Shown: positions 27,934 to 36,035 of the stretch, piece after piece
Numbering within the stretch: position 1 is the stretch's first letter
How the letters are laid out: each line of letters begins with the position of its first letter
Assembly (NCBI GenBank): GCA_016795285.1
Contig: JAEUIC010000014.1
Coordinates: 1 to 64,000, forward strand
Length of the DNA stretch: 64,000 bases
From: Planctomycetota bacterium
GTDB taxonomy: Bacteria > Planctomycetota > B15-G4 > SIAN01
Direction: 5' to 3'
The notes under the pieces: model-generated
Databases searched by the model: none
Told to the model about the DNA's origin: nothing
The model's input: the letters and a program-made list of their open reading frames with translations, nothing else
Position numbers and translations under genes: made by a program

Positions 27934-28647
27934 ATGGAACCGGCCGACTTCTTCAGGCTGATCAAGGACAACCCGCTCATCGCGGTGTGGCTGGCGTTGA
28001 TGCTGCTCGGCGGGCTCGGCCGCATGATCGGCGGCGAGCGCGGCAAGGCGGGGCGCCCCGGCTCGCGCGGTGGCGGCGTGCCGCCCGGCGAGCGACCGCC
28101 CGAAGCGAGCGACCTCGAAGAACGGATCCGCCGCAACTTCGAGGAGATGCTGCGCCGCCGCGCGCAGCAACAGCAGCAGCAACCGCAGCCGCAGCAGCCG
28201 ACGCAACCCGCGCCGCGCGCGCCGACGCATGCGGAACCGCCTGCGCCGCGGCGCCCGGCACGTGAGCCGGCCCACTCGCTCGAGGGGCGCTCGCTCGAAG
28301 CGCCGGCCCCGCCGCCGCGCCGCGAATCGGCGCGCGTGCGGCCTGCCGAGCTCGAAGCGAAGCGGGGCGACGCTCCGCAGCGGGTGAGGAAGAGCAGCTT
28401 CGCCGAACGGGCGGTGCGCGCGGCGCATGCGCCTCGCACGAAGGTCACCGCCCCGTCGACGCGGCCCGCGCGCGCGGCGACGCAGAGCCGTCTGAAGCCG
28501 CATGCGCTGGCGACCGCGCTCACGCGTCGTCCGCGACCGGCCGAGCTCGGCGCTCTCGATGCGCGGGCGCTGCGACGCGCGCTGGTGCTGCGCGAGGTGC
28601 TCGACGCGCCGCTCGCGTTGCGCGACGGGCGCGAGCCGCCGAGCTGA
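27934..28647 (+). CDS. Hypothetical single-pass membrane protein with Gln/Pro-rich middle
   Basis: 237 aa. Residues 14-30 are a TM helix (LIAVWLALMLLGGLGRM). A short helix (LEERIRRNFEEMLRRRAQ) follows, then six Gln in a row and a Gln/Pro/Ala/Arg-rich stretch to about 170, and a C-terminal helical motif LDARALRRALVLREVLDAPLALR. This C-terminal form is often seen at the end of small proteins encoded next to floA in Planctomycetota, from memory. It begins 21 nt after the floA stop, so it is probably the last gene of the operon and may be a flotillin-domain partner. No known domain. Confidence 0.7.
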   Translation: MEPADFFRLIKDNPLIAVWLALMLLGGLGRMIGGERGKAGRPGSRGGGVPPGERPPEASDLEERIRRNFEEMLRRRAQQQQQQPQPQQPTQPAPRAPTHAEPPAPRRPAREPAHSLEGRSLEAPAPPPRRESARVRPAELEAKRGDAPQRVRKSSFAERAVRAAHAPRTKVTAPSTRPARAATQSRLKPHALATALTRRPRPAELGALDARALRRALVLREVLDAPLALRDGREPPS

Positions 28648-28690
28648 TCCAGCTGATCGAGCTGACCCAGAGGACGAACGCGCTGGCGCG

Positions 28691-29197
28691 CTACTCGATG
28701 GCCAGCTTGATGTCGTGCCAGGCGCGCTCGAAGAAGCAGCAGCTGTCGTCGGCGGCGCGCTCGCCCTGCCGCGAGAAGAAGCCGAAGAGCTGGTCGGCGC
28801 GCTCGTCGAACTCGCCGCCGACCCACGGCCCGAACCCGGCGAGGTGATCGCCGGTGTCGTCCCACTCGCGGCCGCGCCCCTCCGCGATCCGGCCGAAGCC
28901 GTTCCAGAGGCGGCCACCGCGGTCGTCGAACTCGTCGCCGGTCGTCTCCGGCAAGCGCGCGAGCCGCTGCCAGAACTCGCCGGCCGCGTCGCCGAACTCG
29001 GGCTTGTCGAGGCCGGTCCCGCAGTAGCGATCGTCGCCGCAGGCGCAGCCGCCGAGCAGCCCCGCCGCCGCCCACCCGAGCGGCACCAACCACCCCGCTG
29101 CGCCCCGCCCCGTTCCGCGACGCGCCGTGCTCTGCGGCGCGACGGCTCGCGGCCCTGCGGCCGGCCCCGTCGCTCGATCGTCGTTGCGCTGCGCCAT
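28691..29197 (-). CDS. Small putative lipoprotein
   Basis: 168 aa. A long N-terminal region precedes a hydrophobic stretch GWLVPLGWAAAGLLGGCACG, whose LLGGC fits a lipobox. The mature part is acidic and aromatic-rich with repeated Glu/Asp-Phe-Asp motifs (GDEFDDRGGRLW, GREWDDTGDHLAGFG, GGEFDERADQLFGF) spaced about 28 residues apart, so it may be an internal three-fold repeat. Two Cys near the end (DSCCFFERAW). No known family. It lies just downstream of the LolD-like gene (92 nt) on the same strand. Confidence 0.65.
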   Translation of the reverse strand: MAQRNDDRATGPAAGPRAVAPQSTARRGTGRGAAGWLVPLGWAAAGLLGGCACGDDRYCGTGLDKPEFGDAAGEFWQRLARLPETTGDEFDDRGGRLWNGFGRIAEGRGREWDDTGDHLAGFGPWVGGEFDERADQLFGFFSRQGERAADDSCCFFERAWHDIKLAIE

Positions 29198-29289
29198 GGA
29201 ACTCGCTCCTGCGGGGTTCGGCGATCGGGCCGAGCGGGGCGGCGTGGGAGCCGCTCGGTCGGACCGCGCTGACCGCGCTGATTGTGCCG

Positions 29290-30063
29290 TCACGCCATCG
29301 TCAGCGGAACCGCTCCCTCCGCAGTTCCCGGCGCTTGGACGGCGTGGAGGCGCCCGCCTTCCAGCCGGACCACCCGGTCGAGCCGGTGGGCGAGGCGCAA
29401 GTTGTGGGTCACGAGGACCATCGCCGCCCCCCGCTCGCGCCGGATGGCGAGCAGCAGCTCCTCGATCTCGCCGCTGGTCCGTTCGTCGAGGTTGCCGGTC
29501 GGCTCGTCGCAGAGGAGCAGCGCCGGCTGGCGGAGCAGCGCGCGGGCGATGGCGACCCGCTGCCGCTCGCCGCCGGAGAGGCGGTTCGGCAGGTGGTTCG
29601 CGCGATCGGCGAGGCCGACCCGCTCGAGCAGCTCGCGCGCGGCGGCGCGGGTCGCCTTGCGGCTGGTCATCCACTGGAACGGCGACACGCCGATCATCGC
29701 GCCGAGCAGCACGTTCTGCTCGGCCGTGAGCTCCGGAAGCAGGTGATAGAACTGGAAGACGAAGCCGAGCCGGTCGCGCCGCAGCGTGTCGCGCACGCGA
29801 CGCGACGCCTTGCCGACGTCGATCCCCTCGAGCTCGATCGAGCCGCCGTCGGGCCGATCGAGCAGGCCGATCAGGTGGAGCAGGGTCGACTTGCCGCCGC
29901 CGCTGCGGCCGACGATCGCCACCGCCTCGCCCGGCGCGACGTCGAGGTCGACGCCGCGCAGGATCTCGAGCTGCTGGCCGCCCGACAGGAAGCGCCGCTC
30001 GAGGCCGCGCACGCGGATCGCGGCGGAACCTGCGGCGGCGGCGTGGACCGGGACGTCATTCAT
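29290..30063 (-). CDS. ABC transporter ATP-binding protein, LolD/MacB type
   Basis: 257 aa. Walker A is GRSGGGKST, the Q-loop FQFYHLLPELTAEQN, the signature LSGGERQRVAIARAL, Walker B LLLCDEPTGNLDE and the H-loop VTHN. The insert and EPTGNLD are typical of the LolD/FtsE/MacB subfamily. It energises a FtsX-fold permease; the permease gene directly upstream overlaps it by 8 nt. With one permease in the operon the complex is likely a homodimeric permease plus two ATPases, extracting lipoproteins from the inner membrane or performing a related envelope task. The gene symbol is withheld because LolD, FtsE and MacB-type proteins are hard to separate by eye. Confidence 0.9.
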   Translation of the reverse strand: MNDVPVHAAAAGSAAIRVRGLERRFLSGGQQLEILRGVDLDVAPGEAVAIVGRSGGGKSTLLHLIGLLDRPDGGSIELEGIDVGKASRRVRDTLRRDRLGFVFQFYHLLPELTAEQNVLLGAMIGVSPFQWMTSRKATRAAARELLERVGLADRANHLPNRLSGGERQRVAIARALLRQPALLLCDEPTGNLDERTSGEIEELLLAIRRERGAAMVLVTHNLRLAHRLDRVVRLEGGRLHAVQAPGTAEGAVPLTMA

Positions 30064-31435
30064 GGCGCAGCGCCTCCACCGGATCGAGCCGCGCGGCGCG
30101 CCACGCCGGCAGCAGCGTGAAGAGCGTGCCGCAGACCACCGAGGCCACCGTGTAGCCGAGCAGCCGGCCGAACTCGATCTGCACCGGCAGCGACTTGAAG
30201 CTGAAGAGGTTGCGATCGAACAGCCGGAAGCCGCTCACCCGTTCGACCAGGTCGAGCAGCGGGTTCAGCCAGTGCGCCAGCGCGATGCCGCCGAACAGCC
30301 CGAGCAGCGAGCCGGCCAGCGTGACGAGCAGCCCGCACAGGAGGAAGAGGCGACCCGCGTGCATCGCCGGCGCGCCGAGCGCGACCAGCACGCCGATGTC
30401 GCGCGTCTTGCGCCGCACCATCTGGTGGAGCGTCACGAAGAGGCTGAAGGTGGCGACGATCACCACGAAGAACATCGCGACGTTCATCACGCGCCGCTCG
30501 CCGAGCACCGCGCCGAGCAGCAGGTGGCGGCGATCCTCCCACGTCTCGATCGCCGCGGGCGGCACTCCCGCGGTCGCCAGCGTCGTCCGCAGCCGATCGC
30601 GCGCCGCCGCCGGCTCGCCCGCCACGTCGAGCGCGATCTCCTGCACCGGATGGGCGAGCGCGGCGAAGTCGACCAGCCGCTCGCGCGGCACCAGGGCGTG
30701 CGTGTCGTCGAAGGAGCGATCGCGGCTCGAGAAGGTGCCGACCACGACGAAGTCGCGCGTGCGCACCGCGAGGCGCTCGCCCTCGCGCAGCTCGCCGGCG
30801 AGCGTCGCGACCGAGACGATGGTGCCGGGCCAGTACTGGAACTGCGCGGCGAGGTAGCGGCCGAAGAGGATCGGCGTGAGGTCGTCGCGGAAGCGGGCGT
30901 CGGGGGGCAGGCGGTCGCGCCAGTGGGGATCGGCGGGATCGAACCAGAAGGGGTCGTCGGGACGCGCGACGTTGCTGGTGGCGAGGAAGCGGCGCACCTC
31001 GGCGTGCACCTCGCTGCCGGCCGGCACCACGGTCGGCGCCAGCGAGGCGCGCATCCCGTCGGCGAGTTCGGCCCGCTCCATGCCGAGCAGGTTCACGAAG
31101 TAGCTCTGGCCGATCCGGTCGGCGCCGAGATAGGCGGTGGTGCCCGCGCCGCGGTGCATCGCCGCCGCCTCCGCGCGCGGCTCGGCCGAGACGACGCCGG
31201 GGTCGGCGCGCAGCTGCTCGAGCAGCGCCGCGATGGCCGCGTCGTCGAGCGCATCGACCGTCACCGTGACGTCGGGCGAGAGGCCGCGGATGGTCGAGCG
31301 CTGCTCGTTCAGGAAGCCGCTCATCACCGAGTCGACCACCACGATCGCGACCAATCCGACCGTCACGCTCAGCATCGAGACCAGCGTGATCGGCCGCGCG
31401 ACGAGGTAGCGCCAGGCGATGAGGAGGAGGTCCAT
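30056..31435 (-). CDS. ABC transporter permease of the FtsX/LolC-LolE type
   Basis: 459 aa. One N-terminal TM (ITLVSMLSVTVGLVAIVVVDSV) precedes a large periplasmic domain (residues about 45-300), then three C-terminal TMs (VAMFFVVIVATFSLFVTL, LFLLCGLLVTLAGSLLGLFGG, LLGYTVASVVCGTLFTLLPAW). VRRKTRDIGVLVALGAP is the cytosolic motif that contacts the ATPase. The protein ends ARLDPVEALRHE, the standard ending of LolC/MacB permeases. It lies between lysS (4 nt gap) and the ATPase gene (8 nt overlap). Confidence 0.9.
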   Translation of the reverse strand: MDLLLIAWRYLVARPITLVSMLSVTVGLVAIVVVDSVMSGFLNEQRSTIRGLSPDVTVTVDALDDAAIAALLEQLRADPGVVSAEPRAEAAAMHRGAGTTAYLGADRIGQSYFVNLLGMERAELADGMRASLAPTVVPAGSEVHAEVRRFLATSNVARPDDPFWFDPADPHWRDRLPPDARFRDDLTPILFGRYLAAQFQYWPGTIVSVATLAGELREGERLAVRTRDFVVVGTFSSRDRSFDDTHALVPRERLVDFAALAHPVQEIALDVAGEPAAARDRLRTTLATAGVPPAAIETWEDRRHLLLGAVLGERRVMNVAMFFVVIVATFSLFVTLHQMVRRKTRDIGVLVALGAPAMHAGRLFLLCGLLVTLAGSLLGLFGGIALAHWLNPLLDLVERVSGFRLFDRNLFSFKSLPVQIEFGRLLGYTVASVVCGTLFTLLPAWRAARLDPVEALRHE

Positions 31436-31439
31436 CGGC

Positions 31440-32954
31440 TCAGCCGCCGGCCGGCGTCGCGCCGCCGCCTGCCGTCGGCGGCGGCGTGCCGGCGGGCGGC
31501 GAGTCGATCGGCGCCTCGGCGGCCAGCGGACGGCGCAGCGGGAAGAGGATCGTGTCGCGGATCGAGAGGAAGCCGCCGAGCACCATGCAGAGCCGGTCGA
31601 TGCCGATGCCGAGGCCGCCGGCCGGCGGCATGGCGTGCTCGAGCGCGTGCAGGTAGTCCTCGTCGACTTCCGCGGGCGCCTCCGGGTCCTTGCTCGCGAC
31701 CTGCGCCTCGAAGCGAGCGCGCTGATCGAGCGGATCGTTCAGCTCGGAGAAGGCGTTGGCGAGCTCCCAGCCGTTCATGAAGAGCTCGAAGCGCTCGACC
31801 AGCTCGGGCCGATCGGGGCATTGCTTGCTGAGCGGCGAGATCGCGGTCGGGTAGAGCGTCACGAAGGTGGGCTGCACGAGGTTCGGCTCGACGCACTGCT
31901 CGAAGAGCGCCTCGAGGTGCTTCCACGCCGGCGCCGAAGCCGGGAGCTCGAGCTTCAACTCCGCGGTGCGGCGGCGCAGCGCCGCCTCGTCGTGCGGATC
32001 GATGCGCGCGTGCTCGGCGACGAGCTCGTGGTAGGTCTTGCGCGCGAACGGGCCGTTGAGGTCGATCACGCGCTCGCCGAGCTGCGTCTTGCCGTCCTTG
32101 CAGTGGCGCTTCGCCAGCGTGACGAAGAGCTCCTCGGTGAGGTCCATCACCGCCACGTAGTCCACGTAGGCCCAGTAGAGCTCCATCATCGTGAACTCGG
32201 GGTTGTGGCGCGGCGAGATCCCCTCGTTGCGGAAGACGCGACCGATCTCGAAGACCTTCTCGAGCCCGCCGACCAGCAGCCGCTTCAGGTAGAGCTCGGG
32301 CGCGATGCGGAGGTAGAGGTCCATGTCGAGCGCGTTGTGGTGCGTCGTGAAGGGACGCGCCGCGGCGCCGCCGGCGATCGGATGGAGGATCGGCGTCTCG
32401 ACCTCGAGGAAGCCCTTCGCGGCCAGCAGCTGGCGCAGCTCCTGGATCACGCGGCTGCGCAGCACGAAGCCGGCGCGCGACTCGGGGTGGCTCATCAAGT
32501 CGAGGTAGCGGTAGCGGTAGCGCAGCTCGACGTCGGTGACGCCGTGGCGCTTCTCGGGCGGCTCGCGCAACGACTTGGCGAGGAACTCGACGCTGGTGGC
32601 GAAGACGGTCACTTCGCCGGTCTTGCTGCGGCCGAGCGTGCCGCCGAAGCCGACCACGTCGCCGAGCTGCACGATCTTCTTCGCGATGGCGTGGCCGACG
32701 TCGCCGACGTCCTTCCTCACCATCACCTGCACGCGGCCGCTCGGATCGACGAGGTCGAAGAAGGAGAGCTGTCCCATGTCGCGGCGCGCGGCGATGCGGC
32801 CGGCGACGCGCACCGCCGGGCCTGGTTGCTCGTCGGCACGGGAGAGGAGCGGCGCGATCTCCATGCGGCCGGCGAACTGGCGTGGCCAGAGCTCGACGCC
32901 GAGCGCCCGCAGTTGATCGAGCTTGTCGAGCCGGTCGCGCGATACGTCGCTCAC
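31440..32954 (-). CDS. lysS: Lysyl-tRNA synthetase (class II)
   Basis: 504 aa, close to the usual 490-510. The N-terminal OB-fold anticodon-binding domain (VAGRIAARRDMGQLSFFDLVD) precedes the class II core. Motif 2 is visible as FRNEGISPRHNPEFTMMELYW and motif 3 as GLGIGIDRLCMVLGG. GTG start (VSDVSRDRLDKLDQLRALG) chosen because GGAG lies 8 nt before it. It charges tRNA-Lys; a tRNA-Lys gene is present at 57345. The C-terminus carries a short Gly/Ala/Pro tail. The Lol-type permease gene follows after 4 nt, so lysS leads a three-gene operon. Confidence 0.96.
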   Translation of the reverse strand: MSDVSRDRLDKLDQLRALGVELWPRQFAGRMEIAPLLSRADEQPGPAVRVAGRIAARRDMGQLSFFDLVDPSGRVQVMVRKDVGDVGHAIAKKIVQLGDVVGFGGTLGRSKTGEVTVFATSVEFLAKSLREPPEKRHGVTDVELRYRYRYLDLMSHPESRAGFVLRSRVIQELRQLLAAKGFLEVETPILHPIAGGAAARPFTTHHNALDMDLYLRIAPELYLKRLLVGGLEKVFEIGRVFRNEGISPRHNPEFTMMELYWAYVDYVAVMDLTEELFVTLAKRHCKDGKTQLGERVIDLNGPFARKTYHELVAEHARIDPHDEAALRRRTAELKLELPASAPAWKHLEALFEQCVEPNLVQPTFVTLYPTAISPLSKQCPDRPELVERFELFMNGWELANAFSELNDPLDQRARFEAQVASKDPEAPAEVDEDYLHALEHAMPPAGGLGIGIDRLCMVLGGFLSIRDTILFPLRRPLAAEAPIDSPPAGTPPPTAGGGATPAGG

Positions 32955-33120
32955 CCTTCGATCTCCGCTTGCCACGGCGGCCCGCAAGAGGGGGCGCCAG
33001 AGGGGCGGGGAGTCTAGCCCCGCGCGCGCGCGTTCCCGGCGGCTCCCCGGGGCGATCCGGCGGGACGGTCGGTCGCCGCGCCCGCCCCATCACCCGCCGA
33101 GGAACCCGCCGGTCGGCGCC

Positions 33121-33153
33121 GCCGATGCGACGCCGATGCGACGCCGATGCGAA
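33121..33153. repeat. Three tandem 11-nt repeats
   Basis: GCCGATGCGAC repeated three times (last copy with one change) within the lysS/PEP-CTERM intergenic region. It might be a regulator-binding array or simple slippage. Confidence 0.7.
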
Positions 33154-33196
33154 GGAGATTCCCGCGGATCGGGAGGGTGGCGATTCGCCCCTCACC

Positions 33197-33225
33197 TTGC
33201 GCCCCTGCAATTCCTGCGTTAGTAC
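33197..33225 (+). promoter_or_regulatory. Possible promoter for the PEP-CTERM protein gene
   Basis: TTGCGC and TAGTAC separated by 17 nt, in the most AT-rich part of the region and about 165 nt before the start codon. The -10 match is weak, so this is tentative. Confidence 0.3.
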
Positions 33226-33390
33226 TCCCCACCGACGCAAGAAGAACGGAAGCAGAACGCAGCAAAAGTTCGCGTGACGGTGGAGCCCCCGCTCCGGATG
33301 TACCAGCACGCGAATCGACCGACCGAGCAGCGGCTGATGCCGCCGCGACCGAACTGATCCGCTCTGATCCGCCCTGCCAGGGAGTTGGCG

Positions 33391-33816
33391 ATGCGAAGCT
33401 TCTCGACGCTCATCCACGGAATTGCATTGGCCGCACTTCTCGCTGGCGCAGGCTGCCACCGACAGGGGCACGCCTTGAACCTCGCCGGCATCGACGGCCC
33501 GCCGGTCGACGGCGGCGATGGTGGCTCCGGCCCGCTCGATCCGATCGGCAGCGAAGATGGCGCCGGCGGCGACGCTGACGGCGGATCGGACGGATCGGGG
33601 GATGGCGGAACGCCCTCCGACGGTGGCGGCACGCCGGATCCTGATCCGGGCGCGGGCGGCAGCGGCGGCGGTGCGGGCGCTGGTCCCGGTCCGTCGGGTC
33701 CTCCGCCTGCCGGCCCTGGTGGCAACGGCGCGCCGGTGCCCGAGCCGGCGACGATGGTCCTGCTCGGCGGCGGTCTCGCCGCGGCATTCGCCGCGCGCCG
33801 GAAGAAGTCGCGCTGA
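33391..33816 (+). CDS. Gly/Asp-rich lipoprotein with PEP-CTERM sorting signal
   Basis: 141 aa. The N-terminus MRSFSTLIHGIALAALLAGAGC ends in a lipobox (C22). The middle is low-complexity Gly/Asp/Pro/Ser (repeated DGGxG and GGSG). The C-terminus is a classical PEP-CTERM module: VPEPATMVLLGGGLAAAFAARRKKSR, meaning the PEP motif, a TM helix and a basic tail recognised by an exosortase. AGGGAG lies 7 nt before the ATG; a TTG 6 nt earlier is less likely. Having both an acylation site and a PEP-CTERM tail is unusual. A strong terminator follows 38 nt after the stop. The exosortase is not in this window. Confidence 0.85.
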   Translation: MRSFSTLIHGIALAALLAGAGCHRQGHALNLAGIDGPPVDGGDGGSGPLDPIGSEDGAGGDADGGSDGSGDGGTPSDGGGTPDPDPGAGGSGGGAGAGPGPSGPPPAGPGGNGAPVPEPATMVLLGGGLAAAFAARRKKSR

Positions 33817-33854
33817 GATCGGCTCGACCCCGCAACGACGTCCTCGACCTCAAG

Positions 33855-33905
33855 GCCGCTGCCGCGCGAACGTGATGCTCGCGCGGCAGCGGCATTCTCT
33901 TTTTG
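33855..33905 (+). terminator. Rho-independent terminator
   Basis: Perfect 15-bp stem GCCGCTGCCGCGCGA / TCGCGCGGCAGCGGC with a 9-nt loop, then a U-rich tail (ATTCTCTTTTT). It ends the PEP-CTERM protein transcript and insulates the tig operon. Confidence 0.95.
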
Positions 33906-33921
33906 CCACGGGGCCGTTCGC

Positions 33922-33949
33922 TTGCATCGACCCGCTTCGCTCCTAAGAT
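33922..33949 (+). promoter_or_regulatory. Likely sigma70-type promoter of the tig-clpP-clpX operon
   Basis: TTGCAT and TAAGAT with a 16-nt spacer, directly after the terminator and 45 nt before the tig start. The element spacing equals that proposed for two of the tRNA genes in this window. Confidence 0.5.
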
Positions 33950-33994
33950 CCGGCCTCTTTTTGTAACCCCGTGCAACGGAGCGACTTGGAGCAC

Positions 33995-35311
33995 ATGTCT
34001 TTCGAGGTCGAAAACCACAGCGAGACGACTGCGACCGTCCGGATCCGCGTCTCCAAGGAGATGTTCGACCTCGCGCTGGAGCGCGAGATCGGTGACCTCC
34101 GCCAGCGTGCCCGTGTTCCGGGGTTCCGCCCCGGGAAGGTGCCGAAGAGCGTCCTTGCGCGCCGCTTCGGTGAAGGCGCCACCAAGGAGGTTCGGCGCAA
34201 GCTCTTCGTCGATGCCTTCCAGAGCGGCATCAAGGAGAAGCAGCTCCACCCGGTCGAGCCGCCGCTCGTCAAGGACGAGCAGCTCGTCCCGGCCGCCGAC
34301 GGTTCGATGGCGATCGAGCTGCAGCTCGAGGTGATCCCCCACGTCGAGCCGAGCGGCTTCGACCGCTTCACGGTCACGCCGCCGACCCTCGAGATGAAGG
34401 ACGAGGACGTCGAGCGCGAGCTCGAAGGGCTGCGCCGCCAAGCCGCCGATGCCGCCACGGTTGCCGACGGAGAGACGGTCGCCGGCGACATCGTGATCGC
34501 CGACCTGAGCCTCTCCTTCGTCGACGGCACCACGTTCCCGAACAAGCTCGAGAACCGGATCATCGACACGGGCGCCGGCCTCGTCGACGGCGTCTCGTGC
34601 GAGGACGCGAAGAGCAAGTTCGTCGGCGCGAAGCGCGGCGACACGCAGCGCGTCACGATGAAGCTGCCCGACCAGTTCCCGGTCGAGGCGCACCGCGGCA
34701 AGACGGCCATCACCGATTGCGCGGTGAAGGACATCCGCCGCGTCACCCTGCCGGCGCTCGACGCACCCGAGTTCCTCGCGCGCTTCAAGGTCCCCGACCT
34801 CGACACGCTGAAGAAGCAGGTCCGCGAGCGCCTCCAGCAGATCCTGAAGGCGCAGCAGGATCGCGCCGTCGAGGAGCTCTGCGTCGAGCAGCTCCTCGAG
34901 CGCCATCGGATCGTGCTGCCCGACGCGTTCCTCCAGCGCAACCTCGAGGCGGAGCGCGAGCGCGTCCGCCGCGAGCTCGTGAACCGCGGCGCCCCGCCGG
35001 CCGACGTCGAGAAGCAGCTGCTCGAGGACGAAGGGAAGCTGAAGGCCGACGTCGAGCGGCGCATCCGCGAGGCGTTCCTGCTCGACCGGATCGCCGAGAA
35101 GCTCGAGACCGAGGTCGGCGTCCCGGAGCTCGAGAACCAGTTCATGCTGATGGCCCGCTCCTGGCAGGTCGAGCCGCAGAAGCTCTTCGATCACTTCCAG
35201 TCGCAGGGGCTCCTGCCCCGGGTGGTCGAGGACATCCGCCGCGCCAAGGTGCGGCGGCAGTTAAGGGAAGCCGCGGCGGCGACCGAGAGTGACGCTCAGA
35301 AGTCGTCCTAA
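33995..35311 (+). CDS. tig: Trigger factor
   Basis: 438 aa, standard length. The N-terminal ribosome-binding signature appears as ARVPGFRPGKVPKSVL (family GFRxGKxP). The middle PPIase/FKBP-like domain (about 150-240, ETVAGDIVIADLSLSF ... DVVDG-like LVDGVSCEDA) is rather divergent. The C-terminal chaperone domain is long and helical (ETEVGVPELENQFMLMARSW). It binds nascent chains at the ribosome exit. ATG chosen at MSFEVENHSE; a GTG 24 nt upstream is less likely. It leads tig-clpP-clpX, a common bacterial order. Confidence 0.95.
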   Translation: MSFEVENHSETTATVRIRVSKEMFDLALEREIGDLRQRARVPGFRPGKVPKSVLARRFGEGATKEVRRKLFVDAFQSGIKEKQLHPVEPPLVKDEQLVPAADGSMAIELQLEVIPHVEPSGFDRFTVTPPTLEMKDEDVERELEGLRRQAADAATVADGETVAGDIVIADLSLSFVDGTTFPNKLENRIIDTGAGLVDGVSCEDAKSKFVGAKRGDTQRVTMKLPDQFPVEAHRGKTAITDCAVKDIRRVTLPALDAPEFLARFKVPDLDTLKKQVRERLQQILKAQQDRAVEELCVEQLLERHRIVLPDAFLQRNLEAERERVRRELVNRGAPPADVEKQLLEDEGKLKADVERRIREAFLLDRIAEKLETEVGVPELENQFMLMARSWQVEPQKLFDHFQSQGLLPRVVEDIRRAKVRRQLREAAAATESDAQKSS

Positions 35312-35329
35312 CCCCGACGGAGAACGACC

Positions 35330-35965
35330 GTGAGCGCGCCCCGCAGCGAGATCATCCCGAACCCGCCCTACGTCATCGAGAAGACCGGTCGGGGCGAGCG
35401 TGCCTACGACATCTACTCCCGACTGCTCGAGGACCGGATCATCTTCCTCGGCTCCTCGATCAACGACTTCGTCGCCAACGCCGTGGTGGCCCAGCTCCTG
35501 TTCCTCCAGAAGGAGAACAAGAAGCAGGACATCCACATGTACATCAACAGCCCGGGCGGCTCGGTGACCGCCGGGCTCGCGATCTACGACACGATGCAGT
35601 TCGTCGAGTGCCCGATCTCGACCTGGTGCATCGGGCAGGCGGCCAGCATGGGCGCCGTGCTGCTCGCCGCCGGGACGAAGGGGAAGCGCTACAGCCTCCC
35701 CCACTCGCGCATCATGATCCACCAGCCGTGGGGCGGCGCGCGCGGGACGGCCGAGGACATCCACATCCAGGCGCGCGAGATCAAGACGCTGAAGAAGACC
35801 CTCACCGCCGTGCTGGCGCGCCACACCGGCCAGACGGCGGAACGGATCGACGCCGACGGCGACCGCGACCACTTCATGTCGGGCGCGGAAGCGAAGGCGT
35901 ACGGCCTCGTCGACGAGGTCATCGAGCCGCCGGCGCCGACGCCGGCCGAACCCAAGAAGAAGTAG
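35330..35965 (+). CDS. clpP: ATP-dependent Clp protease proteolytic subunit
   Basis: 211 aa. Catalytic triad: S106 in [10 protein letters not shown]131 in [10 protein letters not shown] and Asp near 180 in [10 protein letters not shown]. The S106 to H131 distance of 25 equals E. coli S97 to H122. GTG start with GGAG 7 nt upstream, 18 nt after the tig stop. It forms tetradecameric barrels fed by ClpX, encoded next. The C-terminal tail is Pro/Lys-rich ([12 protein letters not shown]). Confidence 0.97.
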   Translation: MSAPRSEIIPNPPYVIEKTGRGERAYDIYSRLLEDRIIFLGSSINDFVANAVVAQLLFLQKENKKQDIHMYINSPGGSVTAGLAIYDTMQFVECPISTWCIGQAASMGAVLLAAGTKGKRYSLPHSRIMIHQPWGGARGTAEDIHIQAREIKTLKKTLTAVLARHTGQTAERIDADGDRDHFMSGAEAKAYGLVDEVIEPPAPTPAEPKKK

Positions 35966-36035
35966 CAGCGGCGGCGGGTCCGCGGGGAGGAGTCGAGAGG
36001 CTCCCCCCGCGCCGGCGCACGCCAGGAGAGGCCGG

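Larger units (their letters stand above)
32955..33390. other. 436-nt non-coding region between lysS and the PEP-CTERM gene
   Basis: Divergent intergenic region holding the promoters for lysS (minus) and the PEP-CTERM protein gene (plus). It contains three tandem copies of an 11-nt unit at 33121-33153 and a relatively AT-rich pocket around 33197-33260. I see no convincing gene; an 83-codon minus-strand frame (33014-33265) has no family features. Confidence 0.6.

Noticed and set aside
27964..28647. Shadow frames in the Gln/Pro-rich gene region
   Set aside because: Several frames are open because of GC-rich repeats, but only the frame beginning at 27934 has a start near floA, a TM helix and a meaningful C-terminus.
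33014..33265. Possible 83-aa gene in the lysS/PEP-CTERM gap
   Set aside because: No RBS, no recognised motif, and it spans a tandem repeat; probably non-coding.
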